Shown: positions 34,290 to 46,440, counted from the stretch's first letter. The stretch is 64,000 bases of DNA from Gnetum montanum (GCA_015680685.1 MNCI01027262.1:1655580-1719579); one strand, 5' to 3'. A program made the numbers and translations. The notes: a model not told the origin generated them from the sequence alone.

Positions 34290-34890
34290 CGCTTTTTTGG
34301 ACTGAGGCACTTAACTAACCTAAGTGTGACAAGCAGCCGATTCCTTGACTAGCTATACACATCCGTAGATGCTTGTAATCAATTTGTACTTGTCCCACGT
34401 TCTAGGAGGAAAGGGTGAGAGAATCTAATCGTGATGAGTAGCCGATTCCTTGGCTAGCCATACATGTTCGTCAACACTCGTAACCAAGTCGTACTAATGT
34501 CACATTACTAGGAAAGCAATAAATAACATTAATTAAACCTATCCATGCATTGCAAGGTTTATCCATAAAGCTCATCTTTATTGTCGTACACAAATTGCGT
34601 TCAGGTACAAAGCTACTCGAATAAAGAACCGTTCACTTGGGGGACTCCTACTACAGGCACATGGAAAATATTCTATCTCTGGGGTGATCAATCTGCTAGA
34701 GCTTCGCTACTTTATGCCTATGATGTGAAATGAGGGGAGTGTCACCTCTTATTTATAGATTTGGCAACGGACCGCGATATCGCGTACACGATATCGCAAG
34801 GAACGACACGATATCGTAGGGGATGCGATATTGCGTTGGATGTGATATCGCGTATGCGATATCGCAGCCTGTGCAATTCGCATCTCATCA
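34290..34890 (-). repeat. 5' LTR of RT4, U5 side deleted
   Basis: Homologous to 30,983-31,544, ending CTCATCA at 34,890. The other end fades at about 34,275-34,299 where protease sequence begins. TATA at 34,750-34,757. Confidence 0.85.
34770..34870. repeat. GCGATATCGC palindrome array in RT4 U3
   Basis: Six copies of the self-complementary word GCGATATCGC, or one- to two-base variants, lie within 100 bp just upstream of the LTR TATA box. The other RT4 LTR carries the same motif, more decayed. Confidence 0.8.
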
Positions 34891-36425
34891 ACTTCGTTGA
34901 AGAAGCTCTAAGTGCTCCTACTTCATTTATCCCTAATATCACTATCATGGTAGATGTGTAAGCATTAGAAGGAGCAGGAAGTGAAAGGATGAGCGCTACC
35001 CAACATGAGAAGATCTTGCAATGATTGATGGAAATCAAGAAACCACTTTTAGAGATTTTTTATCTCTTGGAAGATATATTAGCAACTAAGTCATGGCTAT
35101 TAGAGATGAGGGACAAGTTATTAACTACCAATGCATAACTTGAGGAGGCCATTTCTAGCAATTGACAGTTGGCCACCAAAGTTGTGAAACTCAGAGCCCA
35201 TATCTTTGACTCCATCATTCTTAAGCCAAAACTCACAAGGAAAAAATCTTTTTAATAACATCAACAAAAATACCAAGTGGCTCAAAATGCAAAGAAAATA
35301 ATGATCTTTGATGAATTACTATCAGAAGCTATGATAAATAACACTGACCATGACCTCTCATAAGTTTGCAAGGAAAGCTTAATGCTAACACATGAAATCC
35401 ATCGCCTATGCAATCCTAAGTAGCAAAAAGGTAAAATGGTAAAGTTCATTTGCTAGCAATAGGAATAACATGCCAAGGTAAACTTGGATCTAAGGAGGTT
35501 GGCTACAAAAAATAGAAATCTCTCAATGGAAGAGGTTCAAACTCTTTGTCAAAAAACTATAATTAAGGTTGTTACTTGGAATAATAAAAGCCTTGAAATA
35601 TGAATGAGTGAAAAATCACTACAAGAACTAAGTTGGGATGCTTAAAGAGGTCAACAAGAAAGAAATCAATTTGGCCAAGATGAAGGTGAATGAGGCCATC
35701 CAACAACGTTAGTAGAGGGAATTCATAACAACCCATTTTTGATAGACTCAATGTATATAATCAAGCTAAAATCCACCTAAAGGTGTTATAAATCGAAGAG
35801 ATGACTAAGTACATGAAGCTTACCAACTTCTAATACGCAAACTTGCCAATGCTAACTAAAGGACACCTAGGACCAAATTGGAGAAAGAAGTGGATAGCTC
35901 TTACCTCCTATATGAGGTAGTGTTCAAGCTTCATAGCAAGACCAAGAAAAAGTTGGAAGTGGCCAATGTAGAGCTTGAGATTCTCAAGAGCAATTTCATT
36001 GATTAAAGTTCTATTACTAGGAACTTGTCCAAAAGAATAAGTGACTACGAAAAGTTGCAGAACCTTGTTTGTACATTTGACATTGAATGTAAACAATTCG
36101 TAGCTTGGTTTCTGAACATGAAGGATATGTTCCCAACACTACCATGCCCATGCGATATTCCAACACCAACAAATCTAGGCTAAGAAACCTATATTGCTCA
36201 TGATCCACACATTAAAGAGAAGAAAATAAAGGCACTACTGAATGCCTTCCAATTTTTACTACTAGTGGTAGAATAGCCAAGGCCTCCATCACCACCAAGA
36301 CATGATGAAGGATCGTCAATGCCATAGAAACCTTCACCTCCATGCACTATGTACAAACTTCATACTAATTCCACCCATCTAATAGCCACATGTCAATTTT
36401 ATTAAAATATATAATTTCATTGTAA

Positions 36426-37319
36426 TTTGCACCAATTTTCATAATTCATACAGTATGGCAGTCAAATTTCATCAGTTACTTAGTTAGTTAATAAAATTCC
36501 ATACTACCATAAATTTTGTAAGAAACTCGATTCTATTTTTATTCACTCAAGGATGAGTTTTCAATCAATCATGGGGGTATAATGAAATGTCAATAAGTTA
36601 ACTATGTTTATGTAGCCCTATTGATGCATCTTAGGATGCATTGGCACATATGCATTAACACTAATGTAATCATTGCCTATATAAATGCACACATCCATCA
36701 CATTTATGGCACCATTAAGTAATTACCTTAGCTAAATTTTTATAGTTTCTATCTATAGAAGTTAGTAAACATTTTTCTCTAAGTTCCTATAATGTGAAAC
36801 AAATTAATTGTATGGCATTTTATTCAAGTGCAATATGTACTTGAACACAACTGCATGAACGATAATAAAATCAAGAATTCTTCTATCCATTGTAGAACTC
36901 GAATTAGTTTCACTTTATTTTCCAGAAATTCACTTTGAATGAAATTTACTTTCTAATTATTAACAATTAATATTCTAATTCTGAATTAACATGACTATGA
37001 CCACTTCAAGTATAATTTTAACACTTGGTAATCCTTGCTGTGGATACTTAGTATGCCAAACAATGAACATTTCGTAAACCAGTAGTGTTAATATAAGTTC
37101 AAGATGTGTACAAAAAGTGGGAATAGATGATCTGATTTTAGCATATTTTAATTAATTAATTAGTTAATTTAAATATTAAACACTCCTTTATTTAATCATT
37201 TTTCATACACAAAAAATATTAAAAATTATAAAAATAAATATCTTACGTCTCAATCATACTTAACCATACAATAGATTAACACAAGTATTAATTGAAAAGA
37301 TAACGACTAGTAAACCATG
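36426..37319 (+). repeat. RT5 post-ORF stretch and 3' LTR (LTR from 36,580)
   Basis: After the ORF stop come about 145 noncoding bases and the PPT, then an LTR of about 740 bp with TATATAAA at 36,678-36,685. It lacks the last ~130 bp (U5 end) seen in the next LTR; RT6 begins at this break, consistent with RT6 having inserted into it. Confidence 0.7.
36572..36579 (+). other. Polypurine tract of RT5
   Basis: TGGGGGTA after TTTTCAATCAATCA, identical in layout to the RT4, RT8 and RT9 sites, directly before the LTR start TAATGAAATG. Confidence 0.65.
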
Positions 37320-38193
37320 TAATGAAGCATCATATATAGGGTACATCAATGGACATGCATTGACATAGCCCCATTGACATATCCCCATCAATGCATGGTG
37401 ACATGCATCAATGTAGATGTATTGATGCTGACATAGTCAAAGCCTATATAATGCATGTACCAGCCACATTTATGACACATTAAATCCATAGTGTAGTGAA
37501 GCTCTTCCAATTTTCTTTCTTTAGAGTTATAATTTTTTTCTCTAAGTGCCTATAGCATGAATCAAAGAGATTGTACAGATCTTTATTTGAGCATCATGTA
37601 CTTGAACACCTTGGTGTGAACAATAATAAAGATGAGATTTCTAACATTCAGGCCAGCACTTGAATAGTTTAATCTTTTTTATTTGCACTTTACATTCCTC
37701 ATCTTAAGTAATTAATCCATTTAATCATGAACATATAAGTATGACAACTTCAAGTATAACATATAACACTTGGTAATCCCAGTGGTGGCCATTTGGTATG
37801 CCCAATAATCACTACATGGTAACCTAGTAGTATTAATACTAGTTTGAGATATGTACAGTAAGTGGGAATGACTACTTATGTTAAGATATTTAGTCACTAG
37901 AATAGATGAGTAGTTAAATAGTCAATCATTGAACCTTCATTTATTCACCTTGCACTTAGGAAAAAAATATATAAAAATACCGAAAAAATAAACATCATAA
38001 GCCTTAACCCGCATTTAGCCATATGCACAAATAGCACAAGTGTGAGTTAGGAAGACAACAATTACATGACCCCTTAATTTATAGTTTACGACTATGGAAA
38101 AACTTAGGAACTAAGTCTATAGTATTCGATTGGATCACTAGTGCACACTTGTGATTTATATGGTTGGACATAGGGTATGCTCACTACTCATCA
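37320..38193 (+). repeat. 5' LTR of RT6
   Basis: 874 bp, ending CTCATCA and followed by a PBS. TATATAAT at 37,445-37,452. Upstream of it in U3 is a cluster of CATCAATG/TTGATGCAT words (37,345-37,435). It aligns to the RT5 LTR at 36,580 in the same orientation. Confidence 0.85.
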
Positions 38194-38194
38194 T

Positions 38195-38213
38195 TAGTAC
38201 CATTGTTGAAGAT
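38195..38213 (+). other. Primer binding site of RT6, decayed
   Basis: TAGTACCATTGTTGAAGAT, one base after the LTR. It matches the RT9 site TGGCACTGTTGCTAGGGAT with substitutions and is of the tRNA-Asp type used by many plant gypsy elements. Confidence 0.6.
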
Positions 38214-38399
38214 TTAGTTTAGCTAAGTACACTAAGTAGTAAGAGACTATGATGTTATACAAAGACATTGTAAAGATCATACAATGAACCACCATCAATC
38301 ATTAAGGAGATAATTAAAGAAATAATAAAATACCAAGGGCACATTGTTTTTCTTAATCACTAATATGACTTCTTTTCACATGGAAAAATCTCCACTACA

Positions 38400-40861
38400 C
38401 AACAAAGAATCCAATTAGTAGCAAGGAGCATCTAGGAGGCCCCAACAACTCAAAGTCGTTTCTGCCCACCTAAATCCTTATAATCCAAATTTCACTTTCA
38501 TCCTTCATCAAGTTGAATAGATGTGTTGGAAGAACATGGAAGGCAATATTGTGTTGCCTCATGATTTATCCATTCCTACATGCTAATGTTCAATCTCCTC
38601 AGGCTTGGCATTGTCATGCTTAACTCTAAGTATGAGGTTCATGATCATACTCATAAGGACTATCATCTTACCAATGCCCAACATAGGCTAGATTAGCATA
38701 TGGAGGCATGATATAAGGCAACAACACAAAGAGAATGAGGACTTCTTATCTATCCAATCCCAATACATAGATTCTCCTTCTTTCTATGATGAGGACACCC
38801 TTAACCAAAGATTGCAGGCAACTCTGAAGAACCTTGGTGATTCAAAAATAGGATCCTATGACCAAGGAGCCTTAAAGGAAAACAACTATATCCACTCATT
38901 AAAGGTCAAGGATAATGATCAGAGGAAGGATAAGGAAAAGTACACAAACTAGGATAGGGACCAAAGAAGAGGAATTAACCAACATCATTCCCCTAGTTGT
39001 CCTTCTTCATCCTCATCATCTTTTTCACCTTCATCCTCAAACTCTGACAAGAGGAATAGAAGTTAAGACCACATGAGAAACAACTAAGATTAGGATGGGG
39101 ATGAAAAAAGGGAAAGAAATGAATAAGAATTCCACCAATGCAATCAAGATCAAGGAAAAATGTAGCCACAAGGGAGAGAGGAGTGTCATAGAGATAGAAA
39201 GCATAGAAAACCTCATCATAAACATCATGCCCATGAATGGGGCCATCATGATCATCATGACTATGATGAGCCTTTACTAGCTACCTAAAACATTCTTAAC
39301 ATTTCAAATACAGTAATAATTCTAACAAGGCATCAGAAAGTAGGATCAAGATATTGGATATGAATAATGTTCCTAGGCTTGAAGTGGGATATAATTTAGA
39401 TCCACAAAATCATCTCCAAGCATTTCATAATGCTTGTGCTCTGCAAAACATAGAGAATGAATGGGAGAAGTTGAAATTATTCCCAAGAACACTCATTAAA
39501 GAAACAAAAAGCTAGTATTAGTCCTTAGAATCAAAATCCATTCTCTGATGGAATGCTATGTTAGAACTCTTTAATGATAAATATCAAACATACTCTAAAG
39601 TGTCTAACCTATGGAGAAAGATCCAAGTATGGATATAGGAAAATCATGAGTCCTTGAATATAGCCCTAGGCAGGTACTACTCTGTATTACACTGATACCT
39701 ATGCCATTAATACTCCCAAATGGAATAGCTTTGTCATATCATAGATGGACACAGAAATGAGACAAGGAAAACAATTAGGGTCTATACCCAGGGAAGACTT
39801 TCTGAGATATAAGTCGATTGGATTCAAAGGCTAATAAATCAATTAGCTAAAGAAGAATGAGAGCTAAAGAATCATGAAAGTACAAAATAGTATAACATGA
39901 ATCCCTCCATTCACAAAAGGGAGGTGTGTTTCTATGACTCTGAGGAGGCACTACTTGATGAAGTGGTGTAAAGGGAAACCTTACTGATACAAAAGTCTAT
40001 CACTGAAATATTAGCTAAGATAGACAAGATGTGGAACTCCTTAGATGAGAAGTTCCAAATAGCTTTGAAAATTTTAAAGCAATAAAAAGACCAAGGGTAT
40101 AGTGATCCAAAAAGAAGAAAAAACAAGGATACATAGTAGGGTTATTATAAGAACAAGGGTAAAGCTACAATGGTTGAAGAGGTTGTAGATTTGAAAATAG
40201 ATTATGATGGTTTTGAGATTTACCACTATGAACATCCTAAGGAATTTTTCCTAGTGCTATCACACCTATAAAAGTTTGGAATGTATGCATTGAATCCCAA
40301 GTTTGTAAAACGAAAAGCACCTAGGTGATTAGCTTAACCATAAGGCAACTACAAACAAAATTTTCACCCACCAACATATTATCCCAAGTGGGGCACCATC
40401 CTAACCTCAAGAGTAATGTCAACAATGGTAACATGCACTGTCATGGGGGCTGCCACCACCAAAACAACAGTATTCCTACCAACAACCAAACCCTTATGGA
40501 TATTAAGTCCAAAAAAATGTATCCCCACATGAATTCTATAGCCATGTTTCCTTTCCTTACCACTACAACCTTCTAGAATATTATAGAGCATCTTCTCCAA
40601 TGGCAAAGTCTCTTTTTCTCTTTCATCCTCCACAGCATCCATCATCAACTCTTAGACTAGCAACAACCACACCCTTACCACCTGCTCTATCCATGAAAGG
40701 TGAAATCCTTTCATAGCCATAACAAAGATCACTCAACCTTGCAAGATCCCAAAGAGCTCAATGTAGATGCCTTCTCACAAAAAGCACATCAACCCCACAA
40801 GGCAATCATGAAAAAGAAAAAGATATAATAAAAGAATGTAACTACAATTACAAGTCATTTT
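38400..40861 (+). pseudogene. RT6 gag, truncated
   Basis: A decayed Gag readable in pieces: PNFTFIL and MEGNIVLPHD near 38,480-38,570, SIQSQYIDSPSFYDEDTL near 38,750, a Ser-rich stretch near 39,000, and the retrotrans_gag core DPQNHLQAFHNACALQNI at about 39,400 followed by EKLKLFPRTLIKET. The C-terminal His/Asn-rich part (NNGNMHCHGGCHHQNNSIP, 40,415-40,470) matches RT9 gag. Numerous stops. The copia LTR cuts it at 40,861. It would form the particle shell. Confidence 0.8.
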
Positions 40862-41501
40862 TGTTGAAGTTAAATTCAACATACAACTAAGCAAGTGATG
40901 TTACAATGAAGAGAAAAAATACAAAAGCATAGCTATGATAGTAATGGCATTGATGTGAAAAATTCTTGCTCTATTCCTAAGAATTTGGTATCTTCTTATA
41001 GTCTCAAATTTTTTGAAAAATCCTCAAAACTCGTGCAATGGCTACCCAATGGCTAATGTAGATGTCTCCTTTGAGGTTGGGACATATGCCTAAGAATGAG
41101 CTCTATTCATGAGAGATGTCTTGCTAAATAATGGAATCTCTCCTATGGGATATCTTTGGAGAGACATCTTCTTTTGATTAGAGACATCTACTATTTCTAG
41201 GATATGTATTTTTAATTCTTAGACTCTAATTTTTGAGGCTTCTTCTCATTAATTTATCTTCTTCTCAATCCTTGGACCATCTTCATTTGGTTTGTAGTCT
41301 TTGATTTCATTTCATGCTCATTCATCTTGTCATCTTAACTTGTATGATCTTCACTTGTCATTTTGTTATAGATCTTACTTTCCTTAAGTCCTTGGTATCT
41401 CATTGTGGAGTTCTTGTTCATGTCATGTAAATACATCATCCACAAAAAACACTTTTTGTTCTCCATTTTCCTTATTTTTTCGACATACCAAAAGGTCAAC
41501 A
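40862..41501 (-). repeat. 3' LTR of RT7
   Basis: 640 bp with ends TGTTGA...TCAACA, preceded on the minus strand by a PPT. The right-hand edge is firm from the PPT; the left is inferred from the inverted ends. Confidence 0.75.
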
Positions 41502-41516
41502 ATCTCCCTCTTTTTG
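41502..41516 (-). other. Polypurine tract of RT7
   Basis: Minus strand AAAAAGAGGGAGATT immediately before TGTTGACC, the classical copia PPT layout. Confidence 0.8.
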
Positions 41517-41739
41517 GTGATGTCAAAAACTTAAGAAAATGGGTTAATAGTTGCATATCAAAAACATCATAAATATGACCATGTCCCTATTTTTGGACAA
41601 AAATAAAAAGGGTTGGAAAAACTTCCCATAAACAAGTGCAAGAAGAAACAAAATTCCTTTTTTAAAGAACTAGAGTAACTATGTTTTATTGAAAATTGAA
41701 AGGTAGAAACTTTTGTGATAGGACATGGTCTTATCCCCA

Positions 41740-43993
41740 TGTTGTTATAGAGAGTAATTAGTCATTGTTCATCAAGAGGTTTTGTAAAAGCATCTATAAG
41801 TTAATTTTCTGTTCTAATGAATTCTAGTTTTATATGCACATGTTGAGAGTGTTCACGTATAAAGTGATGTCAAATTTCAATATGTTTAGTATGTGAGTGT
41901 TGAATCAGGTCTTTTGTCATATTAATGACACTACTTTTATTGCAATAAATTGATGTAGATTGGGGTTTTACCCCCTAGTCCTTGAGTGTTGTTTTCATCC
42001 ATAAAAGTGAAGCACAACAACTTCCAACTAAAATGTACTTGGCTTTTGTTGTAGAAAGTGCTATAGAAGTTTACTTTTTGATTATAGAAGAGACAAGGCT
42101 TTTTCCTAAGAAAAAGAAATTTCTACTTGTGCTTCGATGATCATTTGAATAGCCTACCCAATCTCCATTACAATATCCAACAAGATCAATTTGGGAATTC
42201 TTTTGGATACCAAAGGCCCCAGTTACTATCACCCCTTAAATAATGAAAATTTTGTTTAACCATTATTATATGGGATTCTTTTAGGTTGGCCTAATATCTA
42301 GCACAAAGTCCTACACTTAATGCTATGTTAAGTCTACTTGCAATTAAATAAAGTAGGCTACCTATCATATCTCTATAAAGCTTGTGATCAACAGGTTTTC
42401 CTTGATCATCTTTCGTGATTACAAAATTTGTTATCATGGGAGTGCTTTTTACCTTAACTTCTATAGGTTGAATTTGAGTAGAAGGTCTTTGACATATTTG
42501 GTTTGACAAATGAAGGTTCTATCATTCATTTGATTAATATGAAATCCAAGAAAGTTATTGAGCTCTCCCATCCTACTCATTTCAAATTCTGATTGCATTA
42601 ATTTTGAAAATTTCTTGCATAGAATTTCATTGGTAGTGCCAAAAATAATATCATCAACATAGAGTTGAACTATTACTTCTCTTTTAAAAAATAAAGTGAC
42701 ATCAGCCTTACCTATTTTATAACTATTGGATGCAAAGTGTTGGGAAAGTATTTTGTACCAAGCACTAGGAGCCTTTTTAAGCCATAGAGAGCCTTCTTGA
42801 ACCTATAAACATGATTATGATTGATGGGATCTACAAAACCTTTAGGTTGTTCAACATATATCTCTTCTTATATGGTCCCATTTAGAAAGGCACTTTTCAC
42901 ACCCATTTGATATAACTTGATATTTTTAATGCTAGCATATGCTAAAAGAGGTCTGATAGATGTGCTAGCATATTTTTATCAAAATTAATTCCTTATAGAT
43001 TGTAGCCTTTTGCAACTAATCTAGCTTTATTTTTAATAATATTTTTATTTTCATTAGTTTTATTTCTAAAGATCCATTTTGTCCTAATAATTGGTTTATT
43101 GTCTATTTTTGATGTTAATTTTGACACATCATTCCTAGTGAATTGATTTAGTTGTTCTTGTGTAGCAGAAATCCAACCTTCCTCTCCTTTTGCTTCTTTG
43201 AAGGTTTTTTGTTTCTAATTATGAAAGATATGCTGAATAGGAACAAATTTCATTAGTTTGGCTTCTAGTGCAGATGTCATCTTGTACTTGTCTAATTACA
43301 TCATTGAGAGAGCTTATTTTACTAAGTCTAGGCATCTTAGATTGACTTGGTGATATTTCCTCAAGTTCATCTTCATTGTCTTCCTCATGTTTACTATCTA
43401 ATTCTAAATTTTTGTCAATACGTACCTAATGAGGCACTAGAAAACTTTTGAATGGGAATTATTTCATCATCAATTTATGGAGAAGTAATGTCACTATCAT
43501 TAATTTTAACATTAATGGTTTCTTTTTACAATATTTTTTCTCTTATTAAAGACTCTATATGCTCTACTAATGGAAGAATATCCTAAAAATATGCCTTCAT
43601 CAATTTTAGGATCAAATTTTCTTAAGACATCTTTATCATTGAGAATATAGCATTTAGAACCAAAAACATGAAAATAACCTATTGAAGGTTTTCTACTAGT
43701 TCAGAATTCATAAGGAGTTTTAAAGGTAAACATTCTTACCATAACTCTATTGGAGACATAGCAAGTAGTGTTAATTTCCTCAACCCCAAAGTGGTAGGGA
43801 AGACTTCTATCATTCAATATAGTTCTTCCCATTTCATTCGAGATCCTATTTCTTATTTTAGCTACACCATTCTATTGTAGAGTTCTTATAGCAGAGAATT
43901 GATGAAGTATATCATTCATTTGACAAAATTGCTCAAACTTGGCATTCTTGAATTTTTCTCCATTGTGGCTTCAAATGAATTTGACACCATAGC
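41740..43993 (-). pseudogene. RT7 copia pol: integrase end, RT, RNase H
   Basis: Minus strand. The integrase part near 43,600-43,980 includes SLPYHFGVEEINTTCYVSNR and GYFHVFGSKCYILNDKD. RT has a catalytic LYVDDIIFG at about 42,649-42,663 and FLGFHINQMNDRTFICQ. The GSLLYLIASRLNI block is in the open frame 42,291-42,509. The copia RNase H follows to about 41,770 (KTRIH-type end, FTKPLD). The IFLGYSS-type block is typical of SIRE/Tork-like copia. Stops and frameshifts throughout; the 41,517-41,740 stretch before the PPT is noncoding. Confidence 0.85.
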
Positions 43994-44892
43994 TGTTAAG
44001 TAGTGAAGGTAACCCTATGCCCAACCATATGAATCACAAAGTGTTCATGCATGATCCAGTCAAATTCTATGGACTTTATAGTTTTCCGGTGCACTAGTTC
44101 TCTAGAAAGTGAACTAGGTGTTGAGAACATTCGTTGTCTTTCCAACTACACTTGTGAAGCTCAAGGGTATGGTTTAAGCATAATTAAGGTACATGATTTT
44201 TATCATTTTGTGTTTTATGGTTTTGGTACTTGAAATAAATAGGATAAGGAATAAAGTAATTTAATGCCTACTTTAATCTAATTGACTAACTATTTTGTCA
44301 CTAGTCCTAATATAAGTATTTGATCCCACTTGATGTACACATCTTGAACACATATAATGTTGTTAGGTTACCAAGCATTAAGTGCTACTAGGATTGCCAA
44401 ACATCATATACATGCTCAAAGCGATCGTACTTATGTGTTTACTTAATCACTATTTATCTTATCTTTCTTAATTACTTAATTAGCTTAATCACTAAGGAAC
44501 ATTGACTAAATGATTAAAACTATTGAATGCATGAATAAAATATTTAAGCTATTCAAAAATGTTGTAAGGTTTATCAAGAAGCTCGTCTTTATTACTGCAC
44601 ACATTGTCATGCTCAAGTACAACAATGTTCAAATAAAGATTCATACACAAAATGACTCCTACTATGGGCAATTGAGAAAATATTCTAACTTTTGAATGGA
44701 AGAATAGTAAGAGCTTTGCTACAACTATGACAGAATGATATCTAAACATGGTTTTTTAGCATGTATTTATAGGTAAGAACAGACCCTGTGTCAATAGGAC
44801 TACATCAATGTATCAAATGATGTGTCAAAGAGGCCTAATCGACAAGGCCCAATCGACAAGGACCCATCAACATCGCAATCCATGACTCATCA
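43994..44892 (-). repeat. 3' LTR of RT8
   Basis: 899 bp, TGTTAAG...CTCATCA, homologous to RT9 and RT4 LTRs. TATA on the minus strand at 44,764-44,771. Upstream in U3 (44,790-44,880) AATCGACAAGGCC occurs as repeated words with ATCAATG. Confidence 0.9.
44764..44771 (-). promoter_or_regulatory. TATA box, RT8 3' LTR
   Basis: Minus strand TATAAATA, ahead of which lie the TCGACAAGGCC words. Same arrangement as the RT8 internal promoter at 61,578-61,587. Confidence 0.6.
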
Positions 44893-45025
44893 TGCCCCCA
44901 CAACAAAATGAAAACTTGTCCTTGAGTTCTTTACAAAATTGGAAAATTATGGGATTATTGACTAGCACCTAACTCAATAAAACTACATGAAAAAACTACG
45001 TGCCCAAGTGTATGGATCAACAAAA
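44893..45025 (-). other. RT8 PPT and short 3' untranslated stretch
   Basis: Minus strand TGTGGGGGCA just before TGATGAG is the polypurine tract; it is preceded by about 120 noncoding bases from the ORF stop. The block GGACAAGTTTTCATT is shared with RT4 and RT5. Confidence 0.65.
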
Positions 45026-46132
45026 TTACAAATTGTGGTGTTCACCCAAAATTGAACACCAAACAAAAATTAGACAACACATCCTCTAATGGCATGAAGA
45101 CAATTAAAAAGATCACATGATCCTAGGGGGTGGAGGATCTTGAGGCTTTAACGAACCTTCTCCAGCTTTAGGCACATATAGTGGTTGAGGCTGTTGTTAT
45201 TGTCTAGCTACTACTGCAACTTTTAGTGGCAAATGAAAAGCATCAAGCAATGTTTTTATTTTTTTCCTTACTCCTAGCATTGTGCATGGTCCATGAAGCT
45301 TCACCAATTTGGGCTGAAATGGGCACATCCCAAGGATAAGGAATTACTAGGAATAGCTCCTTAGCATTGAAAAACTAGGCAATGAGGTGTTTGCGTTCAA
45401 TATTGAACACCTTGACTATGTTCTACAACTCCTAATAGTCCTTCATTCTTCTGGCTAGGTTCTCGAGAATTGATCATTGATCAATGAATCATGCTTTGAG
45501 AACTTTGAGTTCAATGTTTTTCATCTCAAGCTTTTACTTGGTGTTCTTGTTGTGCTTGAACTTGGCCTCATATAACAAGTACAAGTTGGCCATCTATTTT
45601 TTGAATTTCACCTGTAGCCATCCAGTAGTCAAGATTACCAGATTTATGTACCAAAGATTGGCCAGTTTCATATGTTTTTTCATTTCTTTGATCTGTAACT
45701 CCTTCATGTGGATCTCGACCTTGTTATAGGCATCTCTCTCATCAATGATAGGCTATCATACTTCTCTTCCTTGTTGGAGTTGCTAGAGGGCCTCATTCAC
45801 TTTTGCCTTAGCCATTTGGATATGCTTCTCATTCACCTACTTCTACAGGCCAACCTGGTCAATGTAGTGATTCTTAACTTTCTCAAATTTGAGAGCCTAA
45901 TTATTTAAGGTAGTAATTTTAATAGCATATTTCTAGAGTAATGCATGGAATTCCTCCATAGACAGATTGCAATTTTCTACTACCAATTTCCTCAATTTTG
46001 TGTTTTTTCTAGCTAGTTGCTCCCATTATTGATGGATATATTCTTGCATTTGTTGTTTTGTTGTATCAACATTTCACAAGTGGTGGTTTTCTATGATCAA
46101 TGTTTCATTTTCCTAACATGTTTGAACCAAGT
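45026..46132 (-). pseudogene. RT8 env-slot ORF, C-terminal part
   Basis: The minus-strand continuation of the ORF interrupted by RT9. It reads as heptad-rich helix (ARKNTKLRKLVVENCNLSM, VNEALQQLQQ), then a less conserved region, a Pro patch PPPPRI, and a conserved end CSILGEHHNL with TAA at 45,026-45,028. RT9 ends CSILSLNTTTL with a TAA at the same place. With 59,295-61,141 and one caagt removed, the ORF totals 2,949 nt = 983 codons. Internal stops are present. Confidence 0.8.
46128..46132. other. RT9 target-site duplication, left copy
   Basis: caagt here and at 59,295-59,299, directly outside both RT9 LTRs: a perfect 5-bp duplication, the usual length for plant gypsy integrase. Confidence 0.85.
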
Positions 46133-46439
46133 TGATGGGTGGTGAGGTACCCCTACGCCCAACCATATGAATTATGGGCATTCACACACAACTCGATCGA
46201 ATTCCACAGATAGTAAGAACTTGCATACACCAAACTCTAACAAGCAAAACCTTATGTTAGAATGGTCATTGTCTTTCCAACCTCACTTGTGGTGTTCTTA
46301 TGTGATGGTTAAGTGAGATTAAGGCAAATTATTTTTATTGCTTTTCTCTTTATCTTCTAAAATCTAATTCTTGAAATGTAAGAAATGGAATGTTACATCA
46401 TCTCTAATTATTCTATTCTATTCTATCTCCTAACTCTCC

Positions 46440-46440
46440 N
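46440..46440. other. Single-n assembly gap
   Basis: A lone n inside the RT9 3' LTR, marking a join that skips about 308 bp present in the 5' LTR. Confidence 0.85.

Larger units (their letters stand above)
30598..34890 (-). mobile_element. RT4: Athila-type deletion derivative inside the RT5 ORF
   Basis: A 4.3-kb minus-strand element: a 5' LTR remnant at 34,290-34,890, protease, the post-integrase spacer, PPT and a full 3' LTR 30,598-31,544. RT, RNase H, integrase, gag, PBS and most of the extra ORF are missing. Flanks actac (30,593-30,597) and acttc (34,891-34,895) match at 4 of 5 bases. Joining the flanks makes the RT5 ORF continuous, which confirms the insertion. Confidence 0.85.
30118..36425 (+). 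pseudogene. RT5 env-slot extra ORF, C-terminal two thirds, split by RT4
   Basis: Two segments, 30,118-30,597 and 34,891-36,425, separated by RT4 with near-duplicate 5-bp target copies (actac/acttc). The first holds the MMKD motif (ATG at 30,155), a Pro-rich linker EEDQPPPQSLETPKRTPK, and FPKISRNATTFS..DEGAMILVM. The second continues as a coiled-coil region (SATQHEKIL, LVVKLRAH-type heptads) to a TAA at 36,423-36,425. It is homologous to RT8 and RT9 ORFs over its whole length. From MMKD to stop it is about 1,973 nt, against 2,024 and 2,026 nt in RT9 and RT8. Many stops. Function unknown. Confidence 0.75.
30114..37319 (+). mobile_element. RT5: Athila-type element, 3' end only, interrupted by RT4
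   Basis: Plus orientation: the end of the extra ORF (30,118-30,597 and 34,891-36,425), PPT 36,572-36,579, and 3' LTR 36,580-37,319 cut by RT6. The 5' parts lie left of the RT3 insertion and outside the window. RT5 appears to be the outermost, oldest layer. Confidence 0.75.
37320..40861 (+). mobile_element. RT6: Athila-type element, 5' half, interrupted by RT7
   Basis: Plus orientation: LTR 37,320-38,193, PBS, then gag to 40,861, where the copia LTR starts. The rest of RT6 should lie on the far side of RT7/RT8/RT9, outside the window. Confidence 0.8.
40862..43993 (-). mobile_element. RT7: Ty1/copia element (SIRE-like), 3' half
   Basis: Minus orientation: integrase end, RT, RNase H, PPT and 3' LTR. 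It is cut at 43,993 by the RT8 LTR inside the integrase core; the 5' half must lie beyond the right edge. It is inserted in RT6 gag. Confidence 0.85.
43994..46132 (-). mobile_element. RT8: Athila-type element, 3' end (continues at 59,295-64,000)
   Basis: The 3' LTR, PPT and last 1.1 kb of the extra ORF. The other portion (first part of the ORF, internal promoter, spacer and integrase) is at 59,295-64,000. Both parts are bordered by the same 5-bp word caagt flanking RT9. Confidence 0.9.
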
